Origin: Nostoc carneum NIES-2107
Lineage (GTDB): Bacteria; Cyanobacteriota; Cyanobacteriia; Cyanobacteriales; Nostocaceae
Length of the DNA stretch: 64,000 bases
Assembly (NCBI GenBank): GCA_002368155.1
Contig: AP018180.1
Span: 372,001 to 436,000, forward strand
Direction: 5' to 3'
Shown: positions 18,620-28,029 of the stretch, piece after piece
How positions within the stretch are numbered: the first letter of the stretch is position 1
Layout of the letters: the number at the start of each line of letters is the position of its first letter
Position numbers and translations under genes: made by a program
The notes under the pieces: model-generated
Told to the model about the DNA's origin: nothing
Database searches by the model: none
What the model saw: only the letters and a program-made list of their open reading frames with translations

Positions 18620-19618
18620 TTAATTATTATTGAAATTTAATAGATACTTTTTATAAATATAAAATGGGCTAAGAAAAGCTCCAATCAAAAGTTCCAACTC
18701 ACAAGCAGCTACAATATCAGTCTTCAGCACTAGGCGATATTTGAACCAATGGATAAATATCTTGCGGATATCGTTAACTATATAAGCTAGAGAAACAAAA
18801 GGTTGTTGCCAAATTTGCAAGTCTAGCATCCTGGTATAATGACGGCTGAGACCTATACCACGCATTAATTTAAATAGATATTCTTTTTCTAAACGCTGCT
18901 TCGGAATCCGGTGATAAATTTCCATTTCGGCATTATGCCAAATTTCCCAACCTGCTTTTTTAATATGAGTTAATGCTTCTATATCTTCAGCCGTGACTAA
19001 TGAACCGTTGACGCGACCTTGAAAAAAGAGATTTTTCGGAACATTTTCAATCCAGGCTTGTTTTCTTACTACTAATCCTGCACCTGCGGGCAGCACTTTT
19101 TTAAAGTACAAGCTGTTTTCTGGTGCAGAATAGCAAATATTTTTACTACTACCTCCTATAGCTAAAAAGAGGCTTATTCTCTCGAAATTCTGCGGAGGAG
19201 TTACTTCATAATCTCCATAAATTCTGCCACCATAAGCCCCAGCTTGAGGGTGATTTTTAGCAAAATTATAGGCAGATGCTACCCAATTAGGAGTCGGTAG
19301 ATTATCATCATCGAGAAACCCTACAAATGTACCTTCAGCTTCTTGAATAGCACGCTCTCTTGCATAGCTTAACCCTTGCTGGGTTTCTAAGTAATATTTA
19401 AGTGGGTAAGCAGCAGGCCAATTGGCTTGATATTCTTGAAATACTTTGGCTGTATTATCTTTGCTATTGTTATCAATAACTAAAATTTCCCAAGTTATTG
19501 GTTCAGTCTCTAAGGCTAATTGCGCGGTATATGCACAACAATCTTTCAGCTTATCTAGAACATCTGGTAAACGTTTTTCGCCATTAAATGTACATATAGC
19601 CACGCTAAAGTTAATCAT
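18620..19618 (-). CDS. GT2 glycosyltransferase, HpsE-like
   Basis: 332 residues with a GT-A family 2 fold: FSVAICTFNGEKRLPDVL at the start, VIDNNSKDNT, QQGLSYARERAIQEAEG, then the DXD-type metal motif GFLDDDN, and later TAEDIEALTHIKKAGWEIWHNAEMEIYHRIP. This order closely matches HpsE, a hormogonium polysaccharide glycosyltransferase of Nostoc. The frame opens at a TTG (19645) but the ATG at 19618 puts the family sequence at the N-terminus. hps genes make the motility slime of hormogonia; here no other hps gene is nearby, so the role is inferred. Confidence 0.82.
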   Translation of the reverse strand: MINFSVAICTFNGEKRLPDVLDKLKDCCAYTAQLALETEPITWEILVIDNNSKDNTAKVFQEYQANWPAAYPLKYYLETQQGLSYARERAIQEAEGTFVGFLDDDNLPTPNWVASAYNFAKNHPQAGAYGGRIYGDYEVTPPQNFERISLFLAIGGSSKNICYSAPENSLYFKKVLPAGAGLVVRKQAWIENVPKNLFFQGRVNGSLVTAEDIEALTHIKKAGWEIWHNAEMEIYHRIPKQRLEKEYLFKLMRGIGLSRHYTRMLDLQIWQQPFVSLAYIVNDIRKIFIHWFKYRLVLKTDIVAACELELLIGAFLSPFYIYKKYLLNFNNN

Positions 19619-19745
19619 AATTTTAATGACCAAAAATTTAAGCAAAAATTATATCTTTGATTAAATTTTTAGTCACTATTAATATCAATGTCACCAGCAA
19701 AAACACTGAGGCAATATTTAGGATGACAAAATGTAACAGCTAGCA

Positions 19746-21263
19746 TCAATTGCTGCTGTATTTGTCCAAGTCATTAATTTGGGGTGAGGGAAACTGATTT
19801 AAAACTTGCCACAGCACAGTGTAGCTGCCATCAGCACGACGACGAACAGGGCGAAAGGCTAAAAGTATATCACTGCTATGTAGTTGTGGTGCTTGCCCTA
19901 AATATTGCCGTTCTTGGGGTGAAAGTTTTCTATTGTTCAAAATAATGTCTGGTAGCTGGAATTGTAGCGATCGCACTAAGTAAGTATGGTTTAATTGAGC
20001 TTTAGCGTTAGCCAAAATCACTTGGTTTAAATTCCAGTTCTGGTCTTTACCAGTTAAGAAGCGTCGCCGTTCTACTTGTAAGTCATCTAATTGCTTAGGC
20101 GGTTGGTAATTGAGGAAAAATTCTCGGGTTGCTTTGGTCACAGTTTGCAACCGAGAATCTAACTTAGTCAGGGGAATATCACCCAAATCCACCATAAAGC
20201 TGTAATCTACACCTTGATGTCCTAAGGCAAAGCGATCGCCAACTAGTTGAAGTGCTAGACTGGGAGTAAATCCGCCTTGAGTATCAGCCAACAAAGGGAA
20301 AGGATAGCGTTCACTGACAGTAGGTGCCAAGCGGTTTTGGATAGTATTAAGCGGACGCTGGTAAGCCGAATCAGGTAAAACGCGGAAAATCCCAGTCCGA
20401 GGCAATTTCAAAAAGGCAGCGTAAATTTGAGGTTCTTGGGGATCGATGTCGTAACTAAAGTGGTCAAGTACCGCAGAAGTTTCCTGAGGATTAGTAAATT
20501 GATTTTTTAAGGGGAATTCCACCTGGGCTGCGGTTAAAAATTTCTTCGCCGTCGCCAAAATTGTCAGCGCTTCTGTAGGAGGTGCGATCGCAGGTTGTGC
20601 AATTGGTACATAGTCTGCTATTGCAGTTTTTGCAGTTCTACCGATAATAGTTAGTGGAGGTGAAACTAAATTAGGTTCTTGGATGGCAAAAGGTGTCGCT
20701 AGCTTGTCCAGATGAGGAAGCTGCATCGGCGCGATCGCCAGCACAGAATCTGATTGTCGTTCTCCTGAGACCAAAGGTAGCGGTCTGACTAAGGCTAATT
20801 CCCCACGTCGAGATAATAACCGATCTAATACTGGGGTAAGTTTTAATAATTCTTGGTTAGAAGCATACAAAGAGCAGTAAATTTTTATTTGTGACTCAGT
20901 TAATGGCTCGGCTAAAAAAGATAAGTTCTCCGTAACATCAACTCTGGAAGTACATAAAGTTTTGGGGCTTTTGTATTGACGGTTGAGAAAAGCGTCTACA
21001 AACTTGGTGTAGACAGTTAACTGCCCTTGAACGGATCGTATCCGATTAGCATCAGGCGTAGTAATAGCTTGCTCAATGCGAGCAATCAAATCAATCTGTT
21101 GCTGTACCATTCGGCTGGCTGCGGTATAAAAGCTTTCATTTGCCGGGACTGCTGCCAAGTTTTGATTCGCTGATAATAAAGAGCGATAATCAAGGTTTGA
21201 AAGGCTATCAGGAACAGAAACCAAGGAAATAGGTAGCAAAAAGCTGAAGAAGATGTGTCTCAT
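19746..21263 (-). CDS. Conserved exported protein of unknown function
   Basis: 505 residues with an N-terminal signal sequence (MRHIFFSFLLPISLVSVP). The body is soluble, rich in Leu, Gln and Pro, with no motif I recognise (YCSLYASNQELLKLTPVLDRLLSRRG; DFFLNYQPPKQL-like basic segment near the end). The open frame begins 63 codons earlier, but that extension reads into the sasA promoter region and lacks family-like sequence. It is divergent from sasA. Similar proteins appear to be restricted to cyanobacteria (recollection). Confidence 0.7.
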   Translation of the reverse strand: MRHIFFSFLLPISLVSVPDSLSNLDYRSLLSANQNLAAVPANESFYTAASRMVQQQIDLIARIEQAITTPDANRIRSVQGQLTVYTKFVDAFLNRQYKSPKTLCTSRVDVTENLSFLAEPLTESQIKIYCSLYASNQELLKLTPVLDRLLSRRGELALVRPLPLVSGERQSDSVLAIAPMQLPHLDKLATPFAIQEPNLVSPPLTIIGRTAKTAIADYVPIAQPAIAPPTEALTILATAKKFLTAAQVEFPLKNQFTNPQETSAVLDHFSYDIDPQEPQIYAAFLKLPRTGIFRVLPDSAYQRPLNTIQNRLAPTVSERYPFPLLADTQGGFTPSLALQLVGDRFALGHQGVDYSFMVDLGDIPLTKLDSRLQTVTKATREFFLNYQPPKQLDDLQVERRRFLTGKDQNWNLNQVILANAKAQLNHTYLVRSLQFQLPDIILNNRKLSPQERQYLGQAPQLHSSDILLAFRPVRRRADGSYTVLWQVLNQFPSPQINDLDKYSSN

Positions 21264-21409
21264 CTGAAAAATGCAGGACTGATAGGTGTAGGAAAAATCT
21301 AAAATAGATATTAAATTTAAAAGAAAGAACGACCATCGACCAGCGTCAGTCCATCTTAAACTTTCTGTCAAGCGCCGCCGGGTTGTTACCAGTGCTGAAA
21401 CACGATTAC

Positions 21410-22597
21410 ATGCCAGTTTCCCAAGATCAGCCGATCTATTCTGAGGCTCCACTCCAGCTGTTGCTGTTTGTTGATGGACGGCCCAAGTCCCGACAACAGG
21501 TACAGCGAATACGTGCTTACTTAAAAGAATTACAGGCTGGGTATCAGTTTGAACTTCAAATCATTGATGTTGGACAACAACCTTATTTGGCGGAACACTT
21601 TAAATTAGTGGCAACGCCAGCCTTAGTCAAAATCCACCCGGAACCCAGGCAAATTATTGCTGGTAGTAATATAATCGGTCAACTGAAAAATTGGTGGCCT
21701 CGCTGGCAAGCTTCGGTCGATGCCTATTTAAAATTGCAGGAAGATTTACAAGAACGTCTAGAAGACAATAGCCGGGTGGTAGCACCCAAATCTACAATTA
21801 GTTCCGTTGCTGTTTCTGCCGAACTTATACGTTTGTCAGACGAAATTTTTCGCTTGAAACAGGAACAAGAGAAACTTCACGAGCAGTTGCAATTTAAAGA
21901 CAGGGTCATCTCTGTGCTGGCCCATGACCTCCGCAATCCTTTAACTGCTGCTGCGATCGCCATAGAAACGCTTCAATCTAACTACAATATCGAAACTGGA
22001 CAATTCCAGCGCCTCAAACCAGCTATGACGGCGCACTTACTCAAGCAAGCCCGGACTCAAACTAAAACAATTGACCGTATGATTACGGATCTTTTGCAGG
22101 TGGGTAGGGGCAATGATACAGAGCTACCAATAGTACCCCAAAAGATGGAAATCGGCAAACTCTGTTTCAGTGTATTAGAAGAATTGCGCGATCGCTACAC
22201 TGCCAAATCCCAACAGATAGAAACAGATGTTCCTCAAGACTTGCCTTATGTTTATGCCGATCCAGAGCGCATTCACCAAGTGCTGATTAACCTGTTGGAT
22301 AATGCCATTAAATATACGCCTGCTGGTGGCAAAATTAGCGTTACAGGGCTGCACCGCACTACCCAAAAAGTTCAGATTAGTATTGGTGATACTGGCCCAG
22401 GAATTCCTTACGAAAACCGCGATCGCATTTTTGAAAACCACTTCCGATTACAGCGAGATGAAGGTACCGAAGGTTATGGCATTGGTTTGTGTTTATGCCA
22501 ACGGATTATTCGCGCACATTATGGTCAAATTTGGGTAGATTCTGTTCCTAATGGGGGAGCATGGTTTCACTTCACCTTGCCAGTTTATCCCTCTTAG
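21410..22597 (+). CDS. sasA: Adaptive-response/circadian sensor kinase SasA
   Basis: SasA is the histidine kinase that reads the KaiC clock state and phosphorylates RpaA. The 395-residue protein has the N-terminal KaiB-like thioredoxin domain ([24 protein letters not shown], to about residue 100), a coiled linker, the H box [14 protein letters not shown] with H172, and the ATPase domain with N box [18 protein letters not shown] and GYGIGLCLC. The ATG at 21410 is preferred over an upstream TTG because it gives the usual SasA length. No kaiA, kaiB or kaiC is in the window, as is common for sasA. Confidence 0.93.
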   Translation: MPVSQDQPIYSEAPLQLLLFVDGRPKSRQQVQRIRAYLKELQAGYQFELQIIDVGQQPYLAEHFKLVATPALVKIHPEPRQIIAGSNIIGQLKNWWPRWQASVDAYLKLQEDLQERLEDNSRVVAPKSTISSVAVSAELIRLSDEIFRLKQEQEKLHEQLQFKDRVISVLAHDLRNPLTAAAIAIETLQSNYNIETGQFQRLKPAMTAHLLKQARTQTKTIDRMITDLLQVGRGNDTELPIVPQKMEIGKLCFSVLEELRDRYTAKSQQIETDVPQDLPYVYADPERIHQVLINLLDNAIKYTPAGGKISVTGLHRTTQKVQISIGDTGPGIPYENRDRIFENHFRLQRDEGTEGYGIGLCLCQRIIRAHYGQIWVDSVPNGGAWFHFTLPVYPS

Positions 22598-22793
22598 CCA
22601 TATAAATTTCAATTTGCGATTAAGTTTCTACCTTTAAGCTTGGGCTGGGAGGAGAAACCTAGGATTGTCTATATTCAACTTAATTGCTCAATAAGTTAAT
22701 TAAGTAAAAACTTTAAATATTTATTGGTTAATGGATATACAGCATTAAAACTGATAATTAAAATTTGATTTTTAAATTTTAATTTAAAAGCAA

Positions 22794-22818
22794 AATCCTA
22801 GAGTCAAAGCCTAGGATT
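22794..22818. terminator. Hairpin between convergent sasA and GGDEF gene
   Basis: AATCCTAG (22794-22801) pairs perfectly with CTAGGATT (22811-22818) across a 9-nt loop, between the ends of two convergent genes. There is no long U-run, so it may be only a 3'-end stabiliser. Confidence 0.6.
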
Positions 22819-22839
22819 GACACACTCGCTATCAATTAA

Positions 22840-23862
22840 TCACTTGAGGATAATACGATTGCGTCCTTCTGCCTTTGCTTGGTAAAGTGCCTTATCCGCA
22901 GTCACAATTAAATCGGAAGGAGAAGATTCCCAAGTCGGAACAACAGTTGCTACACCCATACTTAATGTGACATATGGGCTAACATCTGAACCTGCATGAG
23001 TTATTTGCAAATTTCTTACCCCAGCTTGCATTGCAGCAGCCACATGAACTGCGCCAAAAGCATGGGTATGGGGCATAATTACAGCAAATTCCTCACCACC
23101 ATAACGCGCTACTAAATCTTGATTTTTTTGGGCGGTATGGCTTAAAACAGCACCCACTTTTTGTAAACAGACATCTCCCGCTGGGTGACCATATTTATCA
23201 TTGTAAAATTTAAAAAAGTCAATATCACATAAAATTAATGACAGAGGTGCTTCCTCTTGCGCTAAATTAATCCACTGAGTATTAAGATAATCATCAAAAC
23301 GGCGACGATTTGCCAACCCTGTTAAGCCATCAACGTTGGCAATATGCTGTAAAGCTTGGTTTGCTGCTTCTAACTGTTTGTAGACTTGTGCTTGTTGTAA
23401 TAGCCGTCGCAAGCGTTGGCGTAAAACTGCCCAGTGAATAGGTTTAGTTATGTAATCCATCGCTCCAGCTTCAAAAGCACGATTGACAGAATCTTCGTCA
23501 TCTAAACAGGTGATCATCAATATGGGAGTTCGCTCCCAAAGTTTAGATATCACCGTATTGCCGAGAGCAGAATCTGTATCAAAACTTGCTAGTGCTGACA
23601 TCAAGTTATTTCTAGCAATCTTGAGTAATTGCTTACAACAAGTAAAGCCATCCATGACGGGCATGACTGCATCTAGCAAGACTATATCTGGTTTGATAGT
23701 ATCGTAAGCGTCTAGACACTGTTGGCCATCATTGACTTCAACCACTCGATAGCCTTCTTGTTCCATAGCTTTACGCAACAGCACTCGCATGGTCTTGTCA
23801 TCATCAGCCACTAAAATTAGTGGCGGTTGCTTAGAAAGAGGAAATGGGCTTATGCCTGACAT
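22840..23862 (-). CDS. Response regulator with GGDEF diguanylate cyclase output
   Basis: 340 residues. An N-terminal receiver domain (LVADDDKTMRVLL, phosphoacceptor D64 in VLLDAVMP, K140 in YITKPI) is followed by a GGDEF domain (DGLTGLANRRRFDDYL, DIDFFKFYNDKYGHPAGD, active-site GGEEF at 255-259). It should make c-di-GMP when phosphorylated. The receiver carries an unusual insert of about 25 residues (near 85-110). The allosteric I-site position reads KNQD instead of RxxD, so feedback inhibition may be weak or lost. Confidence 0.93.
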   Translation of the reverse strand: MSGISPFPLSKQPPLILVADDDKTMRVLLRKAMEQEGYRVVEVNDGQQCLDAYDTIKPDIVLLDAVMPVMDGFTCCKQLLKIARNNLMSALASFDTDSALGNTVISKLWERTPILMITCLDDEDSVNRAFEAGAMDYITKPIHWAVLRQRLRRLLQQAQVYKQLEAANQALQHIANVDGLTGLANRRRFDDYLNTQWINLAQEEAPLSLILCDIDFFKFYNDKYGHPAGDVCLQKVGAVLSHTAQKNQDLVARYGGEEFAVIMPHTHAFGAVHVAAAMQAGVRNLQITHAGSDVSPYVTLSMGVATVVPTWESSPSDLIVTADKALYQAKAEGRNRIILK

Positions 23863-24003
23863 GAGTTGCGTTCCACAGAAAATAAAAGTATCGCTAAAGG
23901 CGAACTTGAAAAGACTTGCCCCCTGAACTAAATCGCCTGTAAGCGATAGTTTTTGCGGTAGTCATCAGATTAGAGAAACCAAAAGTTTATAGTGTTCTGG
24001 TTT

Positions 24004-24318
24004 TTACTGGATTGTAAGAAACAGGTAAGGTTCTGCTGCTTGATGTACCAGGTTGCCAGATTTCCAGTAGTGCAAATTTTCGTTGAATCGGTATAAGTAG
24101 TGAGTTGGCAAATGAGTACGAACAAAGGCTGTGCTAATAGAAGCTAAGGATACTTGCTTCCATATAAATGCTGATACTTGCAGCCACAAGGTATCCTGCT
24201 GTTGGTGCGTAAAACGTTCAATGATTTTCAGCCAAGCAAATGGTAGATTACTAGGTTGCATAGACAATTTATTGAAAACACAAAAGCAATTGCAATCTGG
24301 TTGTCTTGGTAAAGACAT
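24004..24318 (-). CDS. Small protein of unknown function
   Basis: A 104-residue frame starting at ATG (MSLPRQPDCNCFCVFNKLSM) and rich in aromatic residues (LWLQVSAFIWKQV, HYLYRFNENLHYWKSGNLV). It has the composition of a real protein, and the tail ending EPYLFLTI looks conserved-type, but I recognise no family. It is followed by about 760 bp without genes. Confidence 0.5.
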   Translation of the reverse strand: MSLPRQPDCNCFCVFNKLSMQPSNLPFAWLKIIERFTHQQQDTLWLQVSAFIWKQVSLASISTAFVRTHLPTHYLYRFNENLHYWKSGNLVHQAAEPYLFLTIQ

Positions 24319-25079
24319 GGCCAGAAATGTATTGTTGACGTTTAATGAGAATTAAATCCTGAAACCCTGATAATTTCGTAGCTAGCCACAAAACGATGAT
24401 TGTGGGCTAATCTAGAAACCCTTATGGCATAAGAGGCTTTTCTAATTCACATTAGGCGTACTATTTATATTTCCCTAGACCTGAAGTCGAATTGCCATTT
24501 CCGGGAAAACTTCTAATATCTACCCTCTTTTTCAGTTATACAGTAATTTTTAGCACTCAGCATTTTTTGGCTACCCATAAAATGCCTTCAAAAATATATA
24601 AAGATAAATCCTGAAAAAAGCTGTTTTCAAGTCTTTATGCCTGAGATTACCTCCTCAGAGTTTTTTATCGTAATATTGCTATAAAATGTGGATAAAAATA
24701 TATATTTACCAAAATTTTGATATCTTTAAGTGTAAACACGTAAAAAATATCTAAAATTAAACAAGATAGTTGGGCGATTGAGAGTAGGCGATCGCACATC
24801 AGCAGCATTTGTCACATTCGCCAGGAGATAGGAATATACAGCCGATTCCAGGTACATAAAGTACAAGGGTAAGAGTAAAGCTATGTTCCCTACAATTATC
24901 TGTGGCTCACAAAGTTCCCAGCTGCTGTATTTTGAAAATATGATGCACTTTTGAATATTGCTACTAATTTACTCAACTAAAATAAGATTAAATATGAAAT
25001 AACATAGCTCACAGCCTCATGAGGCTTAATTCCATTTCTTCAAAAAACCAACCTTTAACAGCAAACACCAGTAATCTCA
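24319..25079. other. Gene-free A/T-rich region upstream of crr7
   Basis: 761 bases with no supported gene. A hairpin pairs TAGCCACA (24383-24390) with TGTGGGCTA (24401-24409). There is one GCGATCGC at about 24789. An unannotated small RNA or long leader is possible but I see no known family. Confidence 0.4.
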
Positions 25080-25340
25080 ATGCCCGATCCATTAATGTAT
25101 TTACAGGATAATTATGTTGTCCTAGAAACTAACCAACCAGAACAGTTTTTAACTGCCTCGGAGTTATTAGAAAAGCTGAAGTTAGTTGTCCAAAATATCT
25201 CTGTTGAGGATTTACCACCCGATGTGCAGAAAATTGAAGGGGTGGAGGCACAAGCCCAGTATTTAATCGATACAAGCTGCGAATTGGATTTAGGCCCTGG
25301 TAAATATTTACAGTGGTATGCAGTACGCTTAGAAAAGTAA
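25080..25340 (+). CDS. crr7: Chlororespiratory reduction protein 7 homologue
   Basis: An 86-residue soluble protein beginning MPDPLMYLQDNYVVLETNQP, with EAQAQYLIDTSCELD and GPGKYLQWYAVRLEK at the end. This matches the CRR7 family shared by cyanobacteria and chloroplasts; in plants CRR7 is needed to build or stabilise the NAD(P)H dehydrogenase-like (NDH-1) complex. Monocistronic, closed by a strong hairpin. Confidence 0.9.
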   Translation: MPDPLMYLQDNYVVLETNQPEQFLTASELLEKLKLVVQNISVEDLPPDVQKIEGVEAQAQYLIDTSCELDLGPGKYLQWYAVRLEK

Positions 25341-25366
25341 GTTGTAGCCACAATATTTTTAATAAA

Positions 25367-25397
25367 AATCAGTGGAAGTTTACAGCTTCCACTGATT
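25367..25397. terminator. Perfect 12-bp terminator hairpin
   Basis: AATCAGTGGAAG (25367-25378) pairs perfectly with CTTCCACTGATT (25386-25397) across a 7-nt loop. It is placed between convergent crr7 and the DUF2854 gene, and A/T flanks allow termination from both sides. Confidence 0.85.
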
Positions 25398-25439
25398 GAA
25401 AATTACTAAATTTTTGATTTAGTAGAGCTTGTCTGGAAA

Positions 25440-25994
25440 TTATGAATTAGTAGTTGTAGTAATCAGCGCCAGTTCAATTTTATCTTCCTCTGGCTGTGTA
25501 ATTTGAATCTCAACACCAGGGCCAAAATATTTGAGCATTTTTTCTTGTTTTTCCTGCCAAGCATCAATTGGGAGCAGTGGTGAATCAAATTCTAAAATTA
25601 AACCGTAAGCTCCATTGATTGCCTTTTCTTTTAATCCTGTCACGATTGGTGTATCTTCGTCTGTTTTACCTAAACCGAGGAAAGAGAGTGCCCTATCAAG
25701 ATGGGCGTTTTGCCCATAGCAATAGCGGGTGATATCTTTACGGATTTTATTTTGAGTCACAGTGGCTTGTTGTTCGCGCAGTGCCAAAACTTCAGGTGTA
25801 GTAGTTTCGCTAAAGGGTATAGGCTTCAGTTCATTGGCTTTGAGCGCTAATCCCCCTAACAATAGGGGAAAGCCGTAAAAAAATCCCACAAGATTGAGTG
25901 TGGCATTATCAGCCGCGTAGGCGACAAAACCAACAATGGTTAGGATAGCACCGACAGTTAAACCGATGGTTCCCAAAGAAATTTGGCGTAGCAT
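25440..25994 (-). CDS. DUF2854 family membrane protein
   Basis: 184 residues: two N-terminal membrane helices (about 7-28 and 33-53, with NLVGFFYGFPLLLGGLALKANELKP) and a soluble C-terminal domain (TRYCYGQNAHLDRALSFLGLG, FGPGVEIQITQ). This is the DUF2854 family of cyanobacteria and plants, whose function is unknown. Likely in thylakoid or plasma membrane with the domain on one side. Confidence 0.83.
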   Translation of the reverse strand: MLRQISLGTIGLTVGAILTIVGFVAYAADNATLNLVGFFYGFPLLLGGLALKANELKPIPFSETTTPEVLALREQQATVTQNKIRKDITRYCYGQNAHLDRALSFLGLGKTDEDTPIVTGLKEKAINGAYGLILEFDSPLLPIDAWQEKQEKMLKYFGPGVEIQITQPEEDKIELALITTTTNS

Positions 25995-26099
25995 GAGCTG
26001 AGATTGTATAAATTCTTAAAACATTAATTTTATTATCATCGGTTATTTGTGCCCTACTCAGATGAAGTCAAAATCAGCTACTGGGTAGGGCCTTTGTGG

Positions 26100-26260
26100 G
26101 ATGGGTTGCAATACTACAAGGGATAGCGTTGTGAACTCAAAATTGGTTTTGGGGAAAAGGTTAAAGGTTAAAGGTTTTTTATTTTCCCTTTTCCCATTCC
26201 CCTTTTTCCCCTTCACCGACAAGTATTGAGATGGGTTGTGCGACGCACAATCACAGCGGA
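26100..26260. repeat. Intergenic repeat tract with dispersed 20-bp word
   Basis: G/A-rich and TTAAAGG heptads face C/T-rich sequence (TTCCCTTTTCCC), able to fold. At 26211-26230 lies the inverse of TCAATACTTGTCGGT, a word found again at 59378. With the flanks this accounts for the 327-bp gap between the DUF2854 gene and the coiled-coil gene. The 72-codon frame at 26058-26276 is only repeat. Confidence 0.7.
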
Positions 26261-26321
26261 CTGTCCCACCCCACAAAAGTTTGATTAAATTTAAGATGTA
26301 AATTTGGTGTGTTTTAGCTTA

Positions 26322-26816
26322 TTAGCTGTTAACTGTTGACTCCAGAGAAAGATTTTCCTGTATGTCATGTTCAGTAACTCGTTCCCTAGTCCAGCTATCG
26401 ATCGCATCACCCAAGGCGGTAGTTAAATTATTGCGGGTTTGAGCGTGGTTGTCTTGCTCAGTTTTCAAAGCTTGCAACAAGCGATCGCGTTCTTTAATGA
26501 CTGTAACTAATTTCGTTTTCAAATCTTCTACCGATTTTATCTGTGATAGTTCCTGTTGAATCGCTGTGACTACGGTAGCATCGGGGAGTGCGTCTGTGTC
26601 TAAACCCTGAACTCTTTGTAGTTCAGCTTTTAGAGATGCGATCGCCTGTTGCGATAACTGCGTATCTGTACGACGTTGTTCTGCTTCTGTGTTATAGAGT
26701 TTACGCCATTTTTGGGCACTTTCCCAAGCTGCATCGCGATCGCGCTGAAGTTCTGCCATTTGCTCTTTGAGAGATTGGATTTCACTCAACCATTGCGTTG
26801 TTAAGTCTTGACTCAT
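26322..26816 (-). CDS. Coiled-coil protein of unknown function
   Basis: 164 residues, almost entirely predicted coiled coil with heptads (QSLKEQMAELQRDRDAAWESAQ, LSQQAIASLKAELQRVQ, VEDLKTKLVTVIKERDRLLQALK) and a short acidic tail. It is cytosolic with no signal. The start at MSQDLTTQW is chosen; the frame runs nine codons further up into a TAATAGCTAATGACTATTA-type intergenic repeat, which argues against the longer form. Function not recognised. Confidence 0.75.
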   Translation of the reverse strand: MSQDLTTQWLSEIQSLKEQMAELQRDRDAAWESAQKWRKLYNTEAEQRRTDTQLSQQAIASLKAELQRVQGLDTDALPDATVVTAIQQELSQIKSVEDLKTKLVTVIKERDRLLQALKTEQDNHAQTRNNLTTALGDAIDSWTRERVTEHDIQENLSLESTVNS

Positions 26817-26879
26817 AGCGATTGTTGATTGGTTAATAGTCATTAGCTATTAGTTATCAGCAAAACGTAAAAGTCAAGA

Positions 26880-27066
26880 GTCAAAGGTTAAAAATAAAAG
26901 GGAATAGGGCATTGGGCATTGGGCATTGGGCATGGGTAATTGGGTGTTTGGTGTTTGGTGTTTGGTGTTTGGTGTTTGGTGTTTGTGATTTCCCTTATCT
27001 CCCGCATCTCCCTTATCCCCAGTCCCCAATCCCCAGTCCCCAGTCCCCAATCCCCAATCCCCAACA
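26880..27066. repeat. Dense STRR cluster (three heptad types)
   Basis: Three 7-bp tandem repeats follow each other: GGGCATT (26908-26932), GTGTTTG about six times (26944-26986), and CCCCAGT/CCCCAAT about seven times (27018-27064). The last unit ends only 4 bp before the ATG of the next gene, so the repeat forms its whole immediate leader. Confidence 0.9.
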
Positions 27067-27069
27067 ATC

Positions 27070-27969
27070 ATGTACCAATCTCGGTTTATCCGCTTCTTTC
27101 GCCACCTTACCTGGCGTAACTTGAAGAAAACTTTTGCTAGGACACTCGAAAGGCGACTTTTAGGACTGTCCTCGGAAATTGCGTTCAACGCCATGTTATC
27201 GCTGTTTCCAGCAATACTGGCTTTTTTTACAGCCATTGGCTTATTTGCAGAATCATTGCAAGATACTTTTAAACAACTGGCGGCGCTAGTTAGTCAAATT
27301 GCACCGGAAGAAGCTCTGGTACTGATTCGGGATTTTGCTTCTCGAGAAATCGCTCACTCCAAAAATGGTAGCTTGTTCTCTATCAGTTTTGCGATCGCAA
27401 TTTGGACTGCTTCAGGTGCGGTGAGTACGGCGATGACAGCCTTAGATCAAATTCATCAAATTCCCCCAGAAAAAATGCGTCCTTTTTGGAAAGCCAAGCT
27501 GGTTTCTCTGGGGCTGACAGTCGGTACTATGTTGCTTTTAGTATTGGCTTCATTTTTAGTTTTTATCAGCGACCTACTCTTAGCAATAGTAGTCAGCGAA
27601 AATAATTCTTTAATATTTTTATTTGATATTTGGCGACTTTTACGCTGGCCTTTAGCTTTAAGTATTGTTGCTTTTACCTTTGGCTTTGTCTATCGCTATG
27701 GCCCTAGTATCTGGAATCCTGGTACACCAATGATGCCAGGAGCTAGTTTAGCAGCTGTTTTTTGGGCAGTTTTGTCGGCTTTATTTCGACTTTATGTAGC
27801 TAACTTTGGTAACTACAATAAAGTATATGGTGCTGTTGGGGCTGTGATTGTCTTAATGCTTTGGTTATGGATGAGTGCGGTTGTGCTACTGGTGGGCGAT
27901 CAATTAAACGTTACAGTTGGTGAAGATATGCAGTTCCGCAAATCGTCAAAATTGATTAAACAAAATTAA
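27070..27969 (+). CDS. YihY/BrkB family inner membrane protein
   Basis: 299 residues with the family pattern: LGLSSEIAFNAMLSLFPAILAFF near the N-terminus, about six membrane helices, and the conserved WNPGTPMMPGASLAAVFWAVLSALFRLYVANFGNYNKVYGAVGAVIVLMLWLW block near the C-terminus (the YGA-x-GA-x3-LMLWLW hallmark). The family is often labelled ribonuclease BN, which is a historical misannotation; the real role is unknown. No Shine-Dalgarno is visible because the leader is repeat DNA. Confidence 0.9.
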   Translation: MYQSRFIRFFRHLTWRNLKKTFARTLERRLLGLSSEIAFNAMLSLFPAILAFFTAIGLFAESLQDTFKQLAALVSQIAPEEALVLIRDFASREIAHSKNGSLFSISFAIAIWTASGAVSTAMTALDQIHQIPPEKMRPFWKAKLVSLGLTVGTMLLLVLASFLVFISDLLLAIVVSENNSLIFLFDIWRLLRWPLALSIVAFTFGFVYRYGPSIWNPGTPMMPGASLAAVFWAVLSALFRLYVANFGNYNKVYGAVGAVIVLMLWLWMSAVVLLVGDQLNVTVGEDMQFRKSSKLIKQN

Positions 27970-28029
27970 TTATTTAATAGACAGCAGTAAAATACTTAAC
28001 TATTCAAATTCAATCAAGCGATCGCACTC

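Noticed and set aside
26058-26276. Minus-strand 72-codon frame
   Set aside because: Made of intergenic repeat; the frame crosses G/A and C/T runs and has no start signal.
26874-27236. Minus-strand frame covering the heptad cluster
   Set aside because: Its C-terminal half is repeat read through, and the remainder is antisense to the BrkB gene.
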